NCBI GenBank assembly: GCA_012295275.1
Contig: CM022665.1
Location: 18,512,650 to 18,576,649, forward strand
DNA from: Chrysomallon squamiferum
Lineage: Eukaryota; Mollusca; Gastropoda; Neomphalida; Peltospiridae
DNA: 64,000 nt
Reading direction: 5' to 3'
Positions 47,095-59,939 of the stretch are shown piece after piece (the first letter of the stretch is position 1; every line of letters begins with the position of its first letter). The position numbers and the translations under genes are program-made. The notes under the pieces are model-generated. The model saw only the letters and a list, made by a program, of their open reading frames with translations, was not told where the DNA came from and ran no database searches.

Positions 47095-47515
47095 ATGTAA
47101 TTGTAGATTATTTATTTGTTTATTTATTTATTTATTTACTTATTCATTTACCTATTTTATTTCATTTGTTTATTTATTTACTTCATTTTATTTTATTTAT
47201 TTTATTTTATTTATTTATTTGTATATTTATTATTTATTATTTATTTGTTTTTGTTATTTATTTCATTCTATTCCATTCATTTTATTTATTTATTTATTTA
47301 TTTCATTTCATTTCATTTATTTATTTCAATTTATTGTGATTTCATTCATTTATTTACTATTTTACTGATTATTAGTATCTTTTTACTTACTAAATTATTG
47401 CTTATATTATTATTATTACTATTATTATTTTATTATTATTTACTTACTGTTTATTATTATCTTTTTACTTACTTAATTATTGCTATTATTATTATTATTA
47501 TTATTAGTGTGTTTT
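47095..47515 (+). repeat. (TTTA/TTCAT)n and TTA region at the start of intron 5
   Basis: About 400 bases of tetranucleotide TTTA and TTAT repeats with TTCAT variants, then TTA triplets. (TTTA)n read in threes is Phe-Ile-Tyr-Leu without stops, so exon 5's frame stays open to 47368. This explains the hydrophobic extension, which is not coding sequence. Confidence 0.92.
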
Positions 47516-47639
47516 CTAGTTAATTTCTCATCATTAACTGGAAAACTTCTCCAAAATTTAAGTTCACTTACTTCATTTCCTAAATGTTTATGGTGGATAT
47601 ATTTTGAACTGGCAAATGTTTACATACAGACTTACATTT

Positions 47640-47835
47640 TCTTTTATGTTATACAGAGAAAACAAAATATGAGTTTTTTTATATGTTACATACACAAAAC
47701 AAAATATAGTTTTTTATGTTACAGACACAAAACAAAATATGAGTTTTTTATATGTTACACATAAAAAACAAAATATTAATACTCACTCTCTCTCTGTCTC
47801 TTATTGTTCAAAATATTTTGCAGCAAATGGATCTG

Positions 47836-47881
<46 letters not shown>

Positions 47882-48086
47882 TTGTGGCAGAATTTTAAAA
47901 TCCCATTAACTTTTCTCTTTCTTTTGATTTAAGTTTAACAATATATATATAGCCAGTGTTTGTGGCAGAAATTTTATAATCCATTAACTTTTCATTTTCT
48001 TTTGATTTAAGTTCAATATATATATCTAGCTTTGGTGCAGAAATTTACAATTCCATTAACCTTTCTTTTTCTTTCAAATTATGCTT

Positions 48087-48139
<53 letters not shown>

Positions 48140-48190
48140 TATCTTTGTGGCTGATATTAAAAATTCCATTGCCCTTTCATTTTAATTTTA
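47640..48190 (+). repeat. two adjacent arrays: 'acacaaaacaaaatatgagt' and 'ttgtggcagaaattttaaaa'
   Basis: 47650-47780 has four ~40-base copies of 'tatgttacagacacaaaaca' plus 'aaatatgag'. 47875-48190 has four ~100-base copies of 'tttgtggcagaaattttaaa', 'atcccattaacttttctttt' and 'cttttgatttaagtt', separated by (AT)n (47844-47877) or (AC)n (about 48090-48133) runs. Confidence 0.85.
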
Positions 48191-48479
48191 TTTTATGCTT
48201 ATCAAACTTCTTCAGACACATTATTATTATTAGTGCTAGCAGTTTATTTCTTATTGTCTGCACCAGCTGTGTAGGAAAGACTGAAAGTGTCTGACTTGTT
48301 ATGTACATAGTGTCTGTTTGTACATGTAATTTAATTACTGGATAAACTCTAAACCTGAGTAATAGGCTTAACCTGAAATAGAAGAAGTTAGGTCTGAATG
48401 GGTCACTGAGAGATGCACTGATATGACTGGAGCATATATATATATATATATATATTTTTTTTTTTTCTCTTCAGTGTAT

Positions 48480-48563
48480 TCATATATTGAATTCTAGCTT
48501 ATAGAATAGTTAGCATTATCATTTAGTTACTTGTATTTTTTGTTAGTACTGGCATTACTGCCA

Positions 48564-48612
<49 letters not shown>

Positions 48613-48920
48613 TAATTGTGTTAAGTACTTCACTGGTTGAAGTCCAAACTTATGGAATACATTTCTTTGAATTATCCTTTAGTCACTATTTTTGTTAGTA
48701 CTTGAACTACTGGAGTATATATTTTTTTTACTTGTGTTGTTTACTTCAAGTTCAACTTGTGAATTACTTTGCATTATTTTCCTTTAGTCATTTGTATTTT
48801 TGTTAGTACCTAAACTACTGGAGTTTTTTCCTTTAAATGTGTTATATACTTCACTGGCTGGAGTCCAACTTATGGATTACTTTACTCTGAATTATCCTGT
48901 TACTTGTCTAATCATCTTGC
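48480..48920 (+). repeat. ~115-130 bp array, four copies
   Basis: The unit is 'ttcactggttgaagtccaac', 'ttatggattactttgcatta', 'tcctttagtcatttgtattt', 'ttgttagtacttgaactact', 'ggagtata'. A perfect (TTA)n run of about 50 bases (48564-48611) has grown inside the first copies. Confidence 0.85.
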
Positions 48921-49549
48921 TGGGTTGATTGACTTGTGGAAATGTTTCATTCTCCTAATTTATGAAGGATTTATGGGCTCCTAAGATTCTCTGTGAAGAT
49001 TTTACTCAACCAGTTATACTGTTCTGGGCTGTAGTTCTTGAAGTATTTATTTCACTTATATCTATCAACATAAAAAGTGATTGGATGTCTGCATTTACTG
49101 TAAGATGAAAAAAAAGATGATTTTCTGTAGGTAAGAATTTTTGATATTTATAACTGTAGTCATTAATTTTTATTTTATATATATATTTCAAATGTATATA
49201 CTCATTTTATTTAGTATTTGTGATAATTTTTATGAATTTTCATAGGTTTTTTTTAGTGCATGTATGTGTGTATGTATACACATATTTGTGTGTACATAGC
49301 TACTAAGCTATATTTCTTTATGTGGCTGTTGTTTGTAACTGACATAATTGTAATGATAACAGGTTCAGATTTGTTATCAAATAAATTAAATTTCATTTGT
49401 ATATTTTTTTTTTATGGATGGTTTGAGTTGAGATATGTAACATCATGTACCAATTTTATTTTACATTACTTTTATTTTTATTTATTTATTTATTAACTTC
49501 AAATGTATGTTTATTTTCTCTATTATATTCATATATTATTTCACAGAAA

Positions 49550-50115
49550 GAAAATTATCATTGTTTCCTTGTAAAGTGTACAGAGAATGTATGGAATGTA
49601 TGTGGTATGTAGATGGGAAAATCAGCTGGTAAATATACACAGCAACACTAGCAGCATCCTTGTAAAAATAGTTTGATTGTTCTCAAATTAGCATCCTCTG
49701 CTGGTAGCATGCACTTAAATGACTACACAGCAGTAAAGTTTGAAAGTTAATATCCTCGGATTAAACTGCGTAAACTACTCAACTTGTAATTAATCCAGCT
49801 TGTTAATGTAATATCTCATTATACTTGATGTCCACATAACAACAATTCAGTTTCAAGTCAGTTTTCTGCTCTATGAATAGATTCTTCTTTTACCTGTAAT
49901 TATCACCTGTTATCACTTGTCATTGGTTTGAGTTCAGGTAATGCACAAACTATAATTATAGCTAAGCTGGGGATGAGATAGACAGGTGAATTGTTGTGAA
50001 GCATACATAAGTGACATCCTCTGTCCTTGCTGTCAAAGACAAACAGTCACATAATGGTATTTTCTGTCATCATCTTCTAGGTGGCTGTACAGAAGGTTTG
50101 GTACATAGCTTTATT
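49550..50115. promoter_or_regulatory. complex island in intron 5
   Basis: Non-repetitive, balanced composition, bounded by AT-rich DNA and a ~20-bp array. It contains a possible 15-nt microexon that I did not accept. Confidence 0.3.
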
Positions 50116-50124
50116 CTTGTAGTA

Positions 50125-50380
50125 TATACAGAAGCACTGACTTTATGACTTACATATTATGATCTTTATGACGTATAACCTGCGTGATTTATGATCTATA
50201 ATACAATTTACAATCTACAACCTATGTGTCTTATGACCTGTGTGACTTAAAACTATGCAACTCATGACCTATAATACAATTTACGACTTATGTGACTTGT
50301 AACTGGTGATATGACTTACAACCTACGTGTGACTTATGAGTATGTGACTTACAACCATCTGACATTATGACCCTGCAGGT
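50125..50380 (+). repeat. 'tatgacttacaacctatgtg' ~20-bp array
   Basis: About a dozen short, irregular copies of 'tatgac(c/t)ta(t/c)aacctgtgtg'. Confidence 0.8.
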
Positions 50381-50384
50381 ATAA

Positions 50385-53300
50385 AGCTAGATTTATACTT
50401 CTCTGCTGAAACTAACGCAAGATACTTTTTGTCTTTATCACAAGATTTCTGATGACCAGAACCCCCCCTAAAAAAAAACCAAGAGATAACAATTCAGACT
50501 AAGCTCAGTATGTTTGTTAAGAAAACAACATCAGTTAACCAAAAGAGACACAACTTAGTTCCACTTCTCAGCACCAATCATTAATAAATAACATTTATTT
50601 ATTTTATTTTATATATTTTATTTTATTAACATATTTTTTTGTAGCAAGTATTAAAAGAACTGTTGTGCAAATTGTGTTTGGTGTAAGCTAACTAAAGGGT
50701 TTAATTAAAAATAATAAATACAAACCCTTTAGTCAGTTTAAATCAAACACAATTAAGGTTGAAATAATTTGATTAGGTACAGTGCTATACAAACAGTAAC
50801 ACGGATTCTATAAATATAGACTCTGATTTATATCCTAATCAACTTATGACCAATTGGTCAGAATGGCCAGTAGTCAGAAATCTTTATTAAAGGAATAATC
50901 TTTTTAGTGTTGTCACTGACCCCATTCTGTGTTGACTATTTGTAAACATTCATGGTATGTGCTCACCTGCTCATAAATACTAAAATCCCAAGCATCTAAT
51001 TAGCTAGTTCACATAGCTTACAAAGTTATAGGTTTCGTTCTTCTTTCATATTTTCACAATATGTTTGAAATTTAGTAAATGCCAGTATTAAAATGTGTGT
51101 ATGTGTGTGTGTTTATTTATTTATTTATTAATATCAGTGTTTTTCTTCACTAAATGCTTACAACAATAAAATTGCCAATATTAAAATGTCATCAAATTTA
51201 TATTTATTTATTTCAGGTTTTTCTTTATTAAATGCATACAATACACAGAAATGCCAGTAATAAAATTTGTCATTAAATATATACTGTAAAACATGAAATT
51301 AATGTGCAAGTTAATGCAAAAAAAAAATATGAGTTAATTTGACAGCAGATTTATGCTTTGTTAGATAAGACTAAAATAAACAAAATAGAGAAATAGATGA
51401 ACCTTTGAACAGTATATAGGTAGTTCAGTCTGGCATGGAGTTAAAAGTGGCAGTGAGTTAGTAGTCAGTTAACACAAAGTTCCTCTTAATAACAGTAACC
51501 CAGTCAGCTGGATTGTAAAGGGTACTGAGAGCTAGTACTAGGAGTCCACTGCTTTGACATTGGAATATCTCTTTGCAGAGCCTTCTCAGCACTCACAGCT
51601 AATTATCAATAATAACAAAAGAAAACATTTTATTACTTCAGACGGGTCATATTACATAACATGGTGAAGAAAATAATTTAAATTATGTCATACTAGAGGG
51701 AAAAGTGTTTATTTCTGTATCTGAAAACGTTTGGCTCGTAGCTATAACAATTAAATCATATTCTGATCAGTATGAATATTATGCTGGCTGGGAAATAAAA
51801 TTAAAGTATTACAGTCATCGCGTTAATTAATATACACATTTCATTTAGTGCTCTGATGGCACATTATTTTATACATGAATTAATTTCATAGTTTACAGTA
51901 TGTATTTATTCATATCAGTAACTTTTTATACTGTGTCCAAGTTGATTACAACATGCAACTAATATTTATATTTTGTGAGTTAAAAACTAATATTTATATT
52001 TTGTGTGTTAAAATAAACTTCTAAAATGAAAAGAACTTTATTACTTTGAGCTGGCTGTTTATGTTTTTGGCTGTAGAGTGTTTATTTTACTTAACAGAAA
52101 TATAGGATGTTGATTTCTTGGTTATCTTGTTTATATCCTGTTATGGTTTAGTTATATGCTACCATAGTTACTAAGAGTTAATGTTCAAATACTTAAGTTT
52201 ACTAAAAACTTTTATAAGATGTTTTTCTCACCTATTAAGATTAGAAAAGTAATTATCTGTCAATGTCACTGTGGAAGGTTGATCCTGCATTCTCTTCTCT
52301 GTTAAGTTTGTCATTATATGTCTTGTACTGTTCTATATATTGTAACTAATAAGTGTCAAAGTAGCCTAAATAAAAATATTTTTTTTCACTGATTAACTGA
52401 TTGTAAATATACATATATTTGGTAAAGTATACAAATGGTTTAAAAGAATTTTTAATTTTTTTTATAATTTCAACCAATTATATTATTTCTTTCAGATTTT
52501 ATTGATATTTTTAAAATGTTTTTACATTACATTACTTTATTTTAATTTATTTCATTTTACTTTTCTTTACAATACACTGCTAAACTATATCACAATACAT
52601 TACTTTATTTTACTTTACTTTCCTTTAGTTTACTTTACAATACTTTAATTTATTTTATATTTCCTTTCCTTTAATTTAATTTATTTTATATTTCCTTTCC
52701 TTTTCTTTCATTTTATTTTAAAGTAATTACTTACTGTTCATTACACTGTAAAGCATCAAAACGAAATTAGAAAAAAGGGCAGCCTGAATGAATAACAACA
52801 GATTTGTCATTTACTTCTTATACTTTATTATTAACAAAGATTGGTTTATACAAACAAAATAACAATTTTGTAGTAAGTGAAATGTATTAAGCTAAATTTC
52901 ATTTCATTACCACTAATACAGTTTAAACTGTATTGCTAGTTAAACATTCCATATATTATAGAAAGGAACAAAAAACAACAACAAACAAATGAAATGACAA
53001 TTTATCATGCTTACATGTACATGCATTAAAAAAAATTAAAAAAATACCCCCCCCCTGAAAACCCCCTAGTTCATGCAACTTACATTAACAATAATAAGCC
53101 AGTTTTCATACTTACATATATGTTACAAACAACACATGGAACAAAACAAAAACAAAAAACAAAAAAAAACATCAACAACCTCCATACTAGTACATTTAAC
53201 TTATATTAACACTTACAAAACAGCATATAATATAATAAATATGATAACTAGCTTATAACTGCAAAACAACTAAATAACAAGAAATGCTTGTTGGGTTTTT

Positions 53301-53554
53301 GTTTTTCCAATTACCTGCCAGCATTCACTCCCCCTCCCCCACTGTGACAGTTCAGACACCCAGGGGCTAAGTTATTTCACATTTAATTGCTCCAGACAAG
53401 TTTATGGACTCTCTATCTTGATGTGTGCATTTTTAATGAGATACATATGAGGTATTGGATTACATAGATCTGTTTCTTCTGCATGCATAGTCATCAGTAA
53501 ACATGTGTTAACAGTTTTATTAAGTTTGATAATTATATAACACTTTTTCTAGTC
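50385..53554. other. intron 5 DNA, no exon seen
   Basis: Mostly ordinary AT-rich sequence. 50680-50760 contains an imperfect inverted repeat around 'aaccctttagt' (the 'actaaagggtttaatt' word is answered by 'aaaccctttagtc'). 52520-52740 is a 'tttactttattttatttc' low-complexity block. Confidence 0.55.
51075..51290 (+). repeat. ~80-90 bp array, three copies
   Basis: Copies of 'aatgccagtattaaaatgtg', 'tatttatttattt', 'atcagtgtttttcttcacta' and 'aatgcttacaa' at about 51079, 51172 and 51253. Confidence 0.75.
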
Positions 53555-53965
53555 ACTAATAATATGAGAGATAATATTTTACTTCTAAAATAATTATTAA
53601 TCATATGAGAGAGACAACATTTTACTCATAATATACAGTTACTAATGATATGAAAGATATTTAACTTGTCTGTTATTAATGATATGAGAGAGATATTTTA
53701 TTTATAACATAATTATGTTACATACATATCATGAAAAAAAAATGTATGTATAACATATTTATGACATGAGCGAGAGTTAGTATTATAACATATAGTGATT
53801 ACTAATATGAAAAAGAGATTTTATTTATAAGATATAGTTATTAATGATATGAGAGATATATTTTATTTATATCATAGTTTATTAATAATATGAGAGAGAA
53901 GATAATATTTTACTTACAAAATACAGTTATTAAAGATATGAAAGTCAGATAATATATAACACAAT
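53555..53965 (+). repeat. 'actaatgatatgagagagat' ~60-bp array
   Basis: Seven or more copies of 'attaatgatatgagagagat', 'aatattttacttataa' and 'catatagtt'. Confidence 0.85.
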
Positions 53966-54169
53966 GAATGTGGAATTTTTATTATAATGCATAAAATTTT
54001 ACTTACAGTAATATACAACAGATGACAAATATAAGCAAAATAAAGAAATGATACTGTTTTATAGCAACAAAGGGCCAGTGTAAGGCTGTGTGTAAATAAA
54101 TAATCTCTGTTTCATTTAGATTGTTTAGAAAATATAAAATATTATATATTAAACATTTCATTTATGTGT

Positions 54170-54470
54170 TATATAGTTTTAAAATGTATGCAAAGACACA
54201 CATATATACACATGCATATTATATATACACACATGAATACACACATACACAAAATTAAAAACAATATGATACAAATGCACATAAGCACATACAAATAAAT
54301 ACACATAAACACATACACACAACTACACACCAATACACACATGCCTACAAAAAAACACATACTCACAGATTCATACACCAACAAATACACATACAAATAC
54401 ACACACACAAAACACAGACAAGTACACACAAATGTAGACACACACACTCATACAAACATGCATACACATC
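54170..54470. repeat. (ACAC/ACAT/AAATACAC)n cluster
   Basis: About 300 bases of AC-based repeats. The minus-strand Cys/Val/Tyr-rich open frame is an artefact. Confidence 0.9.
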
Positions 54471-54949
54471 GATAAATAAAATGCCCATGAATCTGATATC
54501 AGAATGCTTCATCTGATTAACTCTTTGTTTTCTGATTAGCTATAGATTTATACTGACAGCTTATTTGAATGCTTTCGTCTTTTTTTCTGTCTTTTTTGTG
54601 TGAATGTGTTAAAATTAAGATGCTTAGTTGGGTTTTCTGTCAGCAAAATTGTATTAAAAAAAAAATAGATAAAGAAAAGAAAAACCAAAAAGAAAGAAAA
54701 AATCCTCAAACAGCAGCAACTGGAGTAAATGTCTTTGACAAATCACATCATTTTTCTTTTGTTCATCAACATAATTTTCTTTTCTGCTAAAACAATTTCA
54801 ATTCTGATTTAAAAATTGTTTTTTTTTTTTTTTCACAATTCAGACATGAAAGAAAAAAATGTTGAAAGGACAATAAAACTAATCCAAAAACTGACATCAT
54901 ACAAACATACTGCCACATTTTGTCAAAACAAGGTTTAAAAAAAGATAAT

Positions 54950-55610
54950 GTATTTAGCAGGCATTGCTATAAGCAATTCTCATTGTTCTTAGAGCAGGAC
55001 GTCAAAATGACATTTATATTGCTTTGGGGGATGTTGAGTGACATTCAGGCCATACATAGCCAGTCACAGAGATGTTATCACTGACACTGTTGTAGTAGAC
55101 TTGTTGGTCATGTTCTGAATGCGTACCCTACTTCAGTTTTCTGTCCGGATATGGTTCTTTACTGTAAGCTTGTTGCAGACTTCTATATTCAGACTTCTTC
55201 TGTAATGAAAGGTAATTTAAGTTACTTAATTTTACACAGATTTAGTTTTGTAGAATGTTGAAAAATGTGGTTGTGTGAATATGAAGGATAATGAAAATAC
55301 GTTTTGTGTGAATAGTATTTATTGTGTCTCTGTTTATGTTTATGTATGAGTATATGTGTGCATACATGGATGTATGTGTTTCTGTGTATTTGTATGCAAT
55401 TCTTGGTGTGTTGTGTGAAGAGTATTTATTGTCTTTGTTTGTGTTTATGTGTGTGTCTTAGTGTGTGTGTGTGTGTGATGCGTACATGTGTGTTTGTCCA
55501 TGAATGTGTATGTATATTTCTGTATGTGTTTCTCTATGTGTTTGTATGTGATTCTTGTTTGTTCTATATGTGTGTGTGTGTGTGTATGGACTGTCTATCT
55601 GCCTGCATGT
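54950..55610. other. complex island (54950-55230) then a (TG)n cluster (55270-55600)
   Basis: The first part is non-repetitive and may be regulatory. The second is GTGT/GTAT repeats in two ~125-base blocks sharing 'gtgtgaa-agtatttattgtc'. Open frames over the second part are Cys/Val/Leu low complexity. Confidence 0.55.
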
Positions 55611-57529
55611 TTAAGCCTAAATCGAATCTCCATAACTCATAATTGCTTACAAGGTCATGCAAAGAGCAAGTGGATACACTTTCATTTACTGAATATTTAT
55701 TATTAACTTTGTGATTCAAAAACATTATGAAATACCTTTCCTCAAACTGTAACATCATCAGATGATTTGAACAGTTTAAAAAAAAATAATAAAAAAATTC
55801 TAAATGATAAGCAGAAAAATAATTAGTAGAGTATTTTTCTTCATTTGTCAAATGAATTTAAAAAAAAAAAAAATTATTTGTTGTCTCCGTGGAGATCCTT
55901 TCATTTCGTATTTTTAAATACGATACAGTTTGTCTGATAAAAATATTTTTCTTCTACTGGGTATATTACAACCAAATTAATTTTCATTATTGCCTGAAGG
56001 AAAAATAATAAATATATTATAACGACATTATCACCTGCAAAATAAAAAAGAAAAGAAACAAAAAAAATCAAAATGATAAACACTAGATATATTATAACTT
56101 CATTATCACATGCAAAAAAAAAAAAAAATAATAATAATAATAATAATAAGAAAGAAAGAAAATAAAAAATAAATAAAAATAAAATAAAAGCTCATCTTCT
56201 GATATCAACTACCTATTCAGCTATTCCAAAGAGACAAAGATTTTGGTATCTTTATGCAATTTGAGCCTAATTATCAATGTAAGCATAACAAATACCAAAT
56301 CTCAATCTAGTTGTTTTGAGGGTCTTTTGGTTTTTTGTTCCTTCTTTCCTTCAGTTAGGATTTGTCATAACTTGACTGTGTTTGATAAATACACTCTTGT
56401 TTTCATCTTGAGAAATCTTAATCTCTTTGTTTAGGATAATTTCACCAAGTAAGTAGATTAAAACTGATGACAGCCTGACAGAAGATTTGTAATTTTAACA
56501 GCAAAACCCAGTCATTATTGTCTTTTTTACTGTTATTATTATTTTTATTTTTACTCTTGTTATTATTGTTGTTATTTTTACCACCATTAATACTATTATT
56601 ATTATTATTATTATTATTATCATTATTATTTTTATTACTACTACTAGTACTATTATTATCATTACTGTAGTATTACAATTATTATTATTATTATCATCAG
56701 TTACTGTTTTGCCACCAAAAAAATAAAAATAAAACAAATACCGTAACTCATACATCAAACTTCCAAATTTAAAAAAAAAAAAAAATAAAATAAAGGAAAA
56801 GGAAAATAATAATAATAATAATAATAACAATAACAATAACAATAACAATAACAATAACAATATCAATAACAAATAAATAAATAAATAAAAAGAACAAAAA
56901 TAACAATTTCTTATTCATTTTATTTTGAAATAATAATAATAATAATGTTTTAAAATTAATTAATTAATTTAAAATACACTTCCGTTATCATTGGTTATTA
57001 CTGGGTATTAATAGTTAACAATTGTGACAGTAAAGATTCAAACAGAAGTTGACTGGATATTAAAACCAGTGGAGCATTGGTCATCTGTTAGTTATCCATT
57101 GTTTATTAAAATTTTGTTTATGTGAGAAAATAGAGAAAATTGAGAGCTGCCCACTGGGAATTGTCCAATTAATGTTTGACCAGTCCAAAAATGGATTTTA
57201 TTTCATATTAGTTTCAAAATTCAGCTTGATACATCAAAAGCTATATGAAAGTTACAATTTTTATTATTACTTATTTAAAATAAATAGTATGTGTTCTGGT
57301 TTGAATAATTAAATAAAATTGCTGTTTTGTTGTCAAATTAAAATATTAAAGTACAGAGCCAATACTTCTGTCATGTTTATGATTGTCAGATAAATATGTC
57401 GCAGTAAAGAGTATGAAATCTTTTATTTCCAGTGTGATATTTATTGCCAAATTATTATTATCTGTTTTTACATAATGTTATTTCGGCAATTATTTATTTT
57501 CTTTTATTTTAAACATGTGTTACTGTGGT
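55611..57529. other. intron 5 DNA with TTA/TAA and CAATAA triplets
   Basis: 56130-56180 and 56520-56940 are dominated by triplet and (CAATAA)n repeats. The rest is AT-rich without exon signals. Confidence 0.6.
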
Positions 57530-57684
57530 AATCAGAACTGTTAAAAGGATATTTTAATTTTATTTTATTTTTATTTTTACTAAGTTCGAAATTGTTAAAT
57601 TGTAAAAAATTTCTGTGGTAATTTAGAATTGTTTAAAAAACCCACAAATATTTTTAAGGAATATTTACAATTATTAAAAAAACA

Positions 57685-57775
<91 letters not shown>

Positions 57776-58620
57776 TGTTTTTTTTTTTCTTCTTTTTTTT
57801 AAGTAATAAGGAGAATTTTTTTTTTTTTATTAGTTGTAGGAAAAATCTTTATAAAGTGGCAATTTAGAATTGTTAAAATCATTATGTTTAAATGAAAGTT
57901 TACAACTATTAAATTGTAAATGATTGAAAATAATTTGAAGTGGTAATTTAGAATTGTTAAAAACAAATATTTTAAAGGAATATTTACAACTTTAAAACAT
58001 AAAATTATTTTATTTTATTTTTATTTTTTATAAATTGGAATGAATTCTTAAAATCATTATATTTTAAAGGAATATTTACAGCAATTAAAACATAAATATT
58101 TTTCTTTTATTTCATTTTTATTTTGAAATATTTTTTTTTTTTATAAATATGAGAGAATTGTTAAAATCATTATTACAACCATAAAAACATACTTGTTAAA
58201 ATCGTTAATATTAGAAATGTTAAAAACACAAATATTTTAAAGGAATTTTTGCAAAAATACGGACTTAAACAAATTATTTTATTTTATTTTTTATTTTTTT
58301 TTTATTAGTAGTACAATGAAAATCTAAACATTTTTATGAGTAGTAGGGAAAACCATTTTACAGTGGTAATTTAGAAGTGTTAAAAACAGATTTTAAAGTA
58401 TTGTTACAACTGTTAAAATATAAATAATTAGAAATAATTTACAATGTTAATTTATAATTGCCAAAAACACAAATATTTTAACCTATTAAAAGATAAATAA
58501 TTGAATTATAATTTACAATGATAATTAGAATTGTTAAAAACAAACATACTTTAAATAAATGTTTAAAGCTACTAAAACATAAATAATTGAAAACAGTCAC
58601 TGGAATTGTTAAAAGACATA
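57530..58620 (+). repeat. ~80-110 bp array split by a trinucleotide palindrome
   Basis: Units of 'gtggtaatttagaattgtta', 'aaaacaaatattttaaagga', 'atatttacaactattaaaac' and 'ataaataattgaaaa' recur about nine times, interrupted by the inverted (AAT)n/(ATT)n run at 57676-57785 and several T tracts. Confidence 0.8.
57676..57790. repeat. large AT palindrome, (AAT)n joined to (ATT)n
   Basis: The left arm is 'aaaaaaacaaat' plus (AAT)n and the right arm is (ATT)n plus 'atttgttttttt', meeting near 57722. Because the flanks are also complementary, this is one inverted repeat and not two chance microsatellites; the right triplet run is longer. Confidence 0.9.
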
Positions 58621-59110
58621 AAATCAAGTCTTGCATTGCAAGCAACCAAGCCTTAGAGAATAGACATTCGTCACTGGATAAGGCTACCATCAAAATTTCC
58701 CTGACCAGTTGATTACATCTTGTCTTCAGAAGTGTAGCAAAGATGTAAAGATTTTCCCCGCTGGCTGACTGCACACTGACAAAAGGAGGCCATCATACAC
58801 ACAGCCTTGCGACAAATTTAACGGTTTCTAGTGACTGCAGCATCAGGACCCGGACTATTTGAACAATAATACCCCCTCCTCTCAGTGAGTACCCCCCTGG
58901 AGGATAAAAAAAAGTCTCTGTCTGCCACTCACCAAGGCTGTTAATGTAAAGACCCTTGTTTTCACCAATCACTGGTTGGGAACTTGTTGTATTGATTAAT
59001 AGCAGATTTATTCACCAGAACGTTATTCCAGTTTTATAACATTCACCAGAAAACGCTGTTACCACGGTGTGTGTAGGAGACTGATTGCTGTAGGAGAAAG
59101 GATCATAAGG
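58621..59110. promoter_or_regulatory. GC-richer complex island in intron 5
   Basis: About 490 bases contrasting sharply with the flanking array and poly-T, including 'gcatcaggacccggac' and 'taccccctcctctcagtg'. It contains the candidate poison exon at 58841-58884. A minus-strand open frame over its left part (to 58774) has no recognisable motif. Confidence 0.35.
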
Positions 59111-59939
59111 AGCTTAATTTTTTTTTTCTTTAATCAAGCAGATTTACCATTAGTGTTGAAATCTTTGCCATCAGTGTTGGAGCTTTTGTTTGTGGTGTCA
59201 GTTGTTTGGTTTTTTTGATAACTTACTCACAAAGTAATTCTGTTTGAGGAACAAGATTATACAGTGTTGGAGTCTTTTCTCCAGGATGACACAGAGGTAT
59301 GGATAATGATTAATTACTTACTAACTTGCTAACTGTGTGAGAGACAGACACACTTAAAATTGGGCTGTCTAGTTAACAAGCATGAGTGTTTTGTTAATAC
59401 CTGCTGAAACGGTTATTATTAATATTTTGATTGATTCCAAGTGTTTGTGATTGGGTTGTATTTAGCTACATAAAATAGAATGTGATAAATTTAATGATAT
59501 TATGTTATATAGGTGCATTTGTTTTTCATATGATATTAAATGTAAATAATAATAATAATAATGAAAATAGTGTAATAATTTTAATGAAACTAATGATACT
59601 AATGAAAATGATAACAGTGATGATGGAAATAATAATAATAATAAAATAAAAATATTAATGATGATGAAAAAATGATAATAATGATGGTAATATGAAAATT
59701 GTAATAACAATGATGATAATGAAAATGATGCTAGTGATAGTAATAGAATTATTTGTTTAATAATTTTTAAATGGTAATTTTAAATAAATGAATAAACAAA
59801 TAAACAAAATAAAATAAAAATAAAATAAGTACATAAATAAATACTCACTAATTGATATATAATATAAATACAGTAACAGAAATAGACTGGTTAAGGAATA
59901 AACAGATTATTTTCAATAAAAAAATAGACAGTTCAGGTA

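Noticed and set aside
47049-47368. C-terminal extension of exon 5 rich in Phe/Ile/Tyr/Leu
   Set aside because: It follows a valid donor (GAG|GTACTG) and is encoded by (TTTA)n repeat; composition and repeat structure are intronic.
50081-50095. Possible 15-nt microexon (GTGGCTGTACAGAAG) between TTCTAG and GTTTGG, in phase between exons 5 and 6
   Set aside because: Far too short to support without RNA, the donor is weak, and no family residue pattern was recognised.
54169-55706. Cys/Val/Tyr-rich frames on both strands
   Set aside because: Direct products of AC/TG microsatellites.
58478-58774. 98-codon minus-strand frame
   Set aside because: Half lies in the tandem array and the C-terminal part is Ile/Leu/Phe-rich AT background; no domain recognised.
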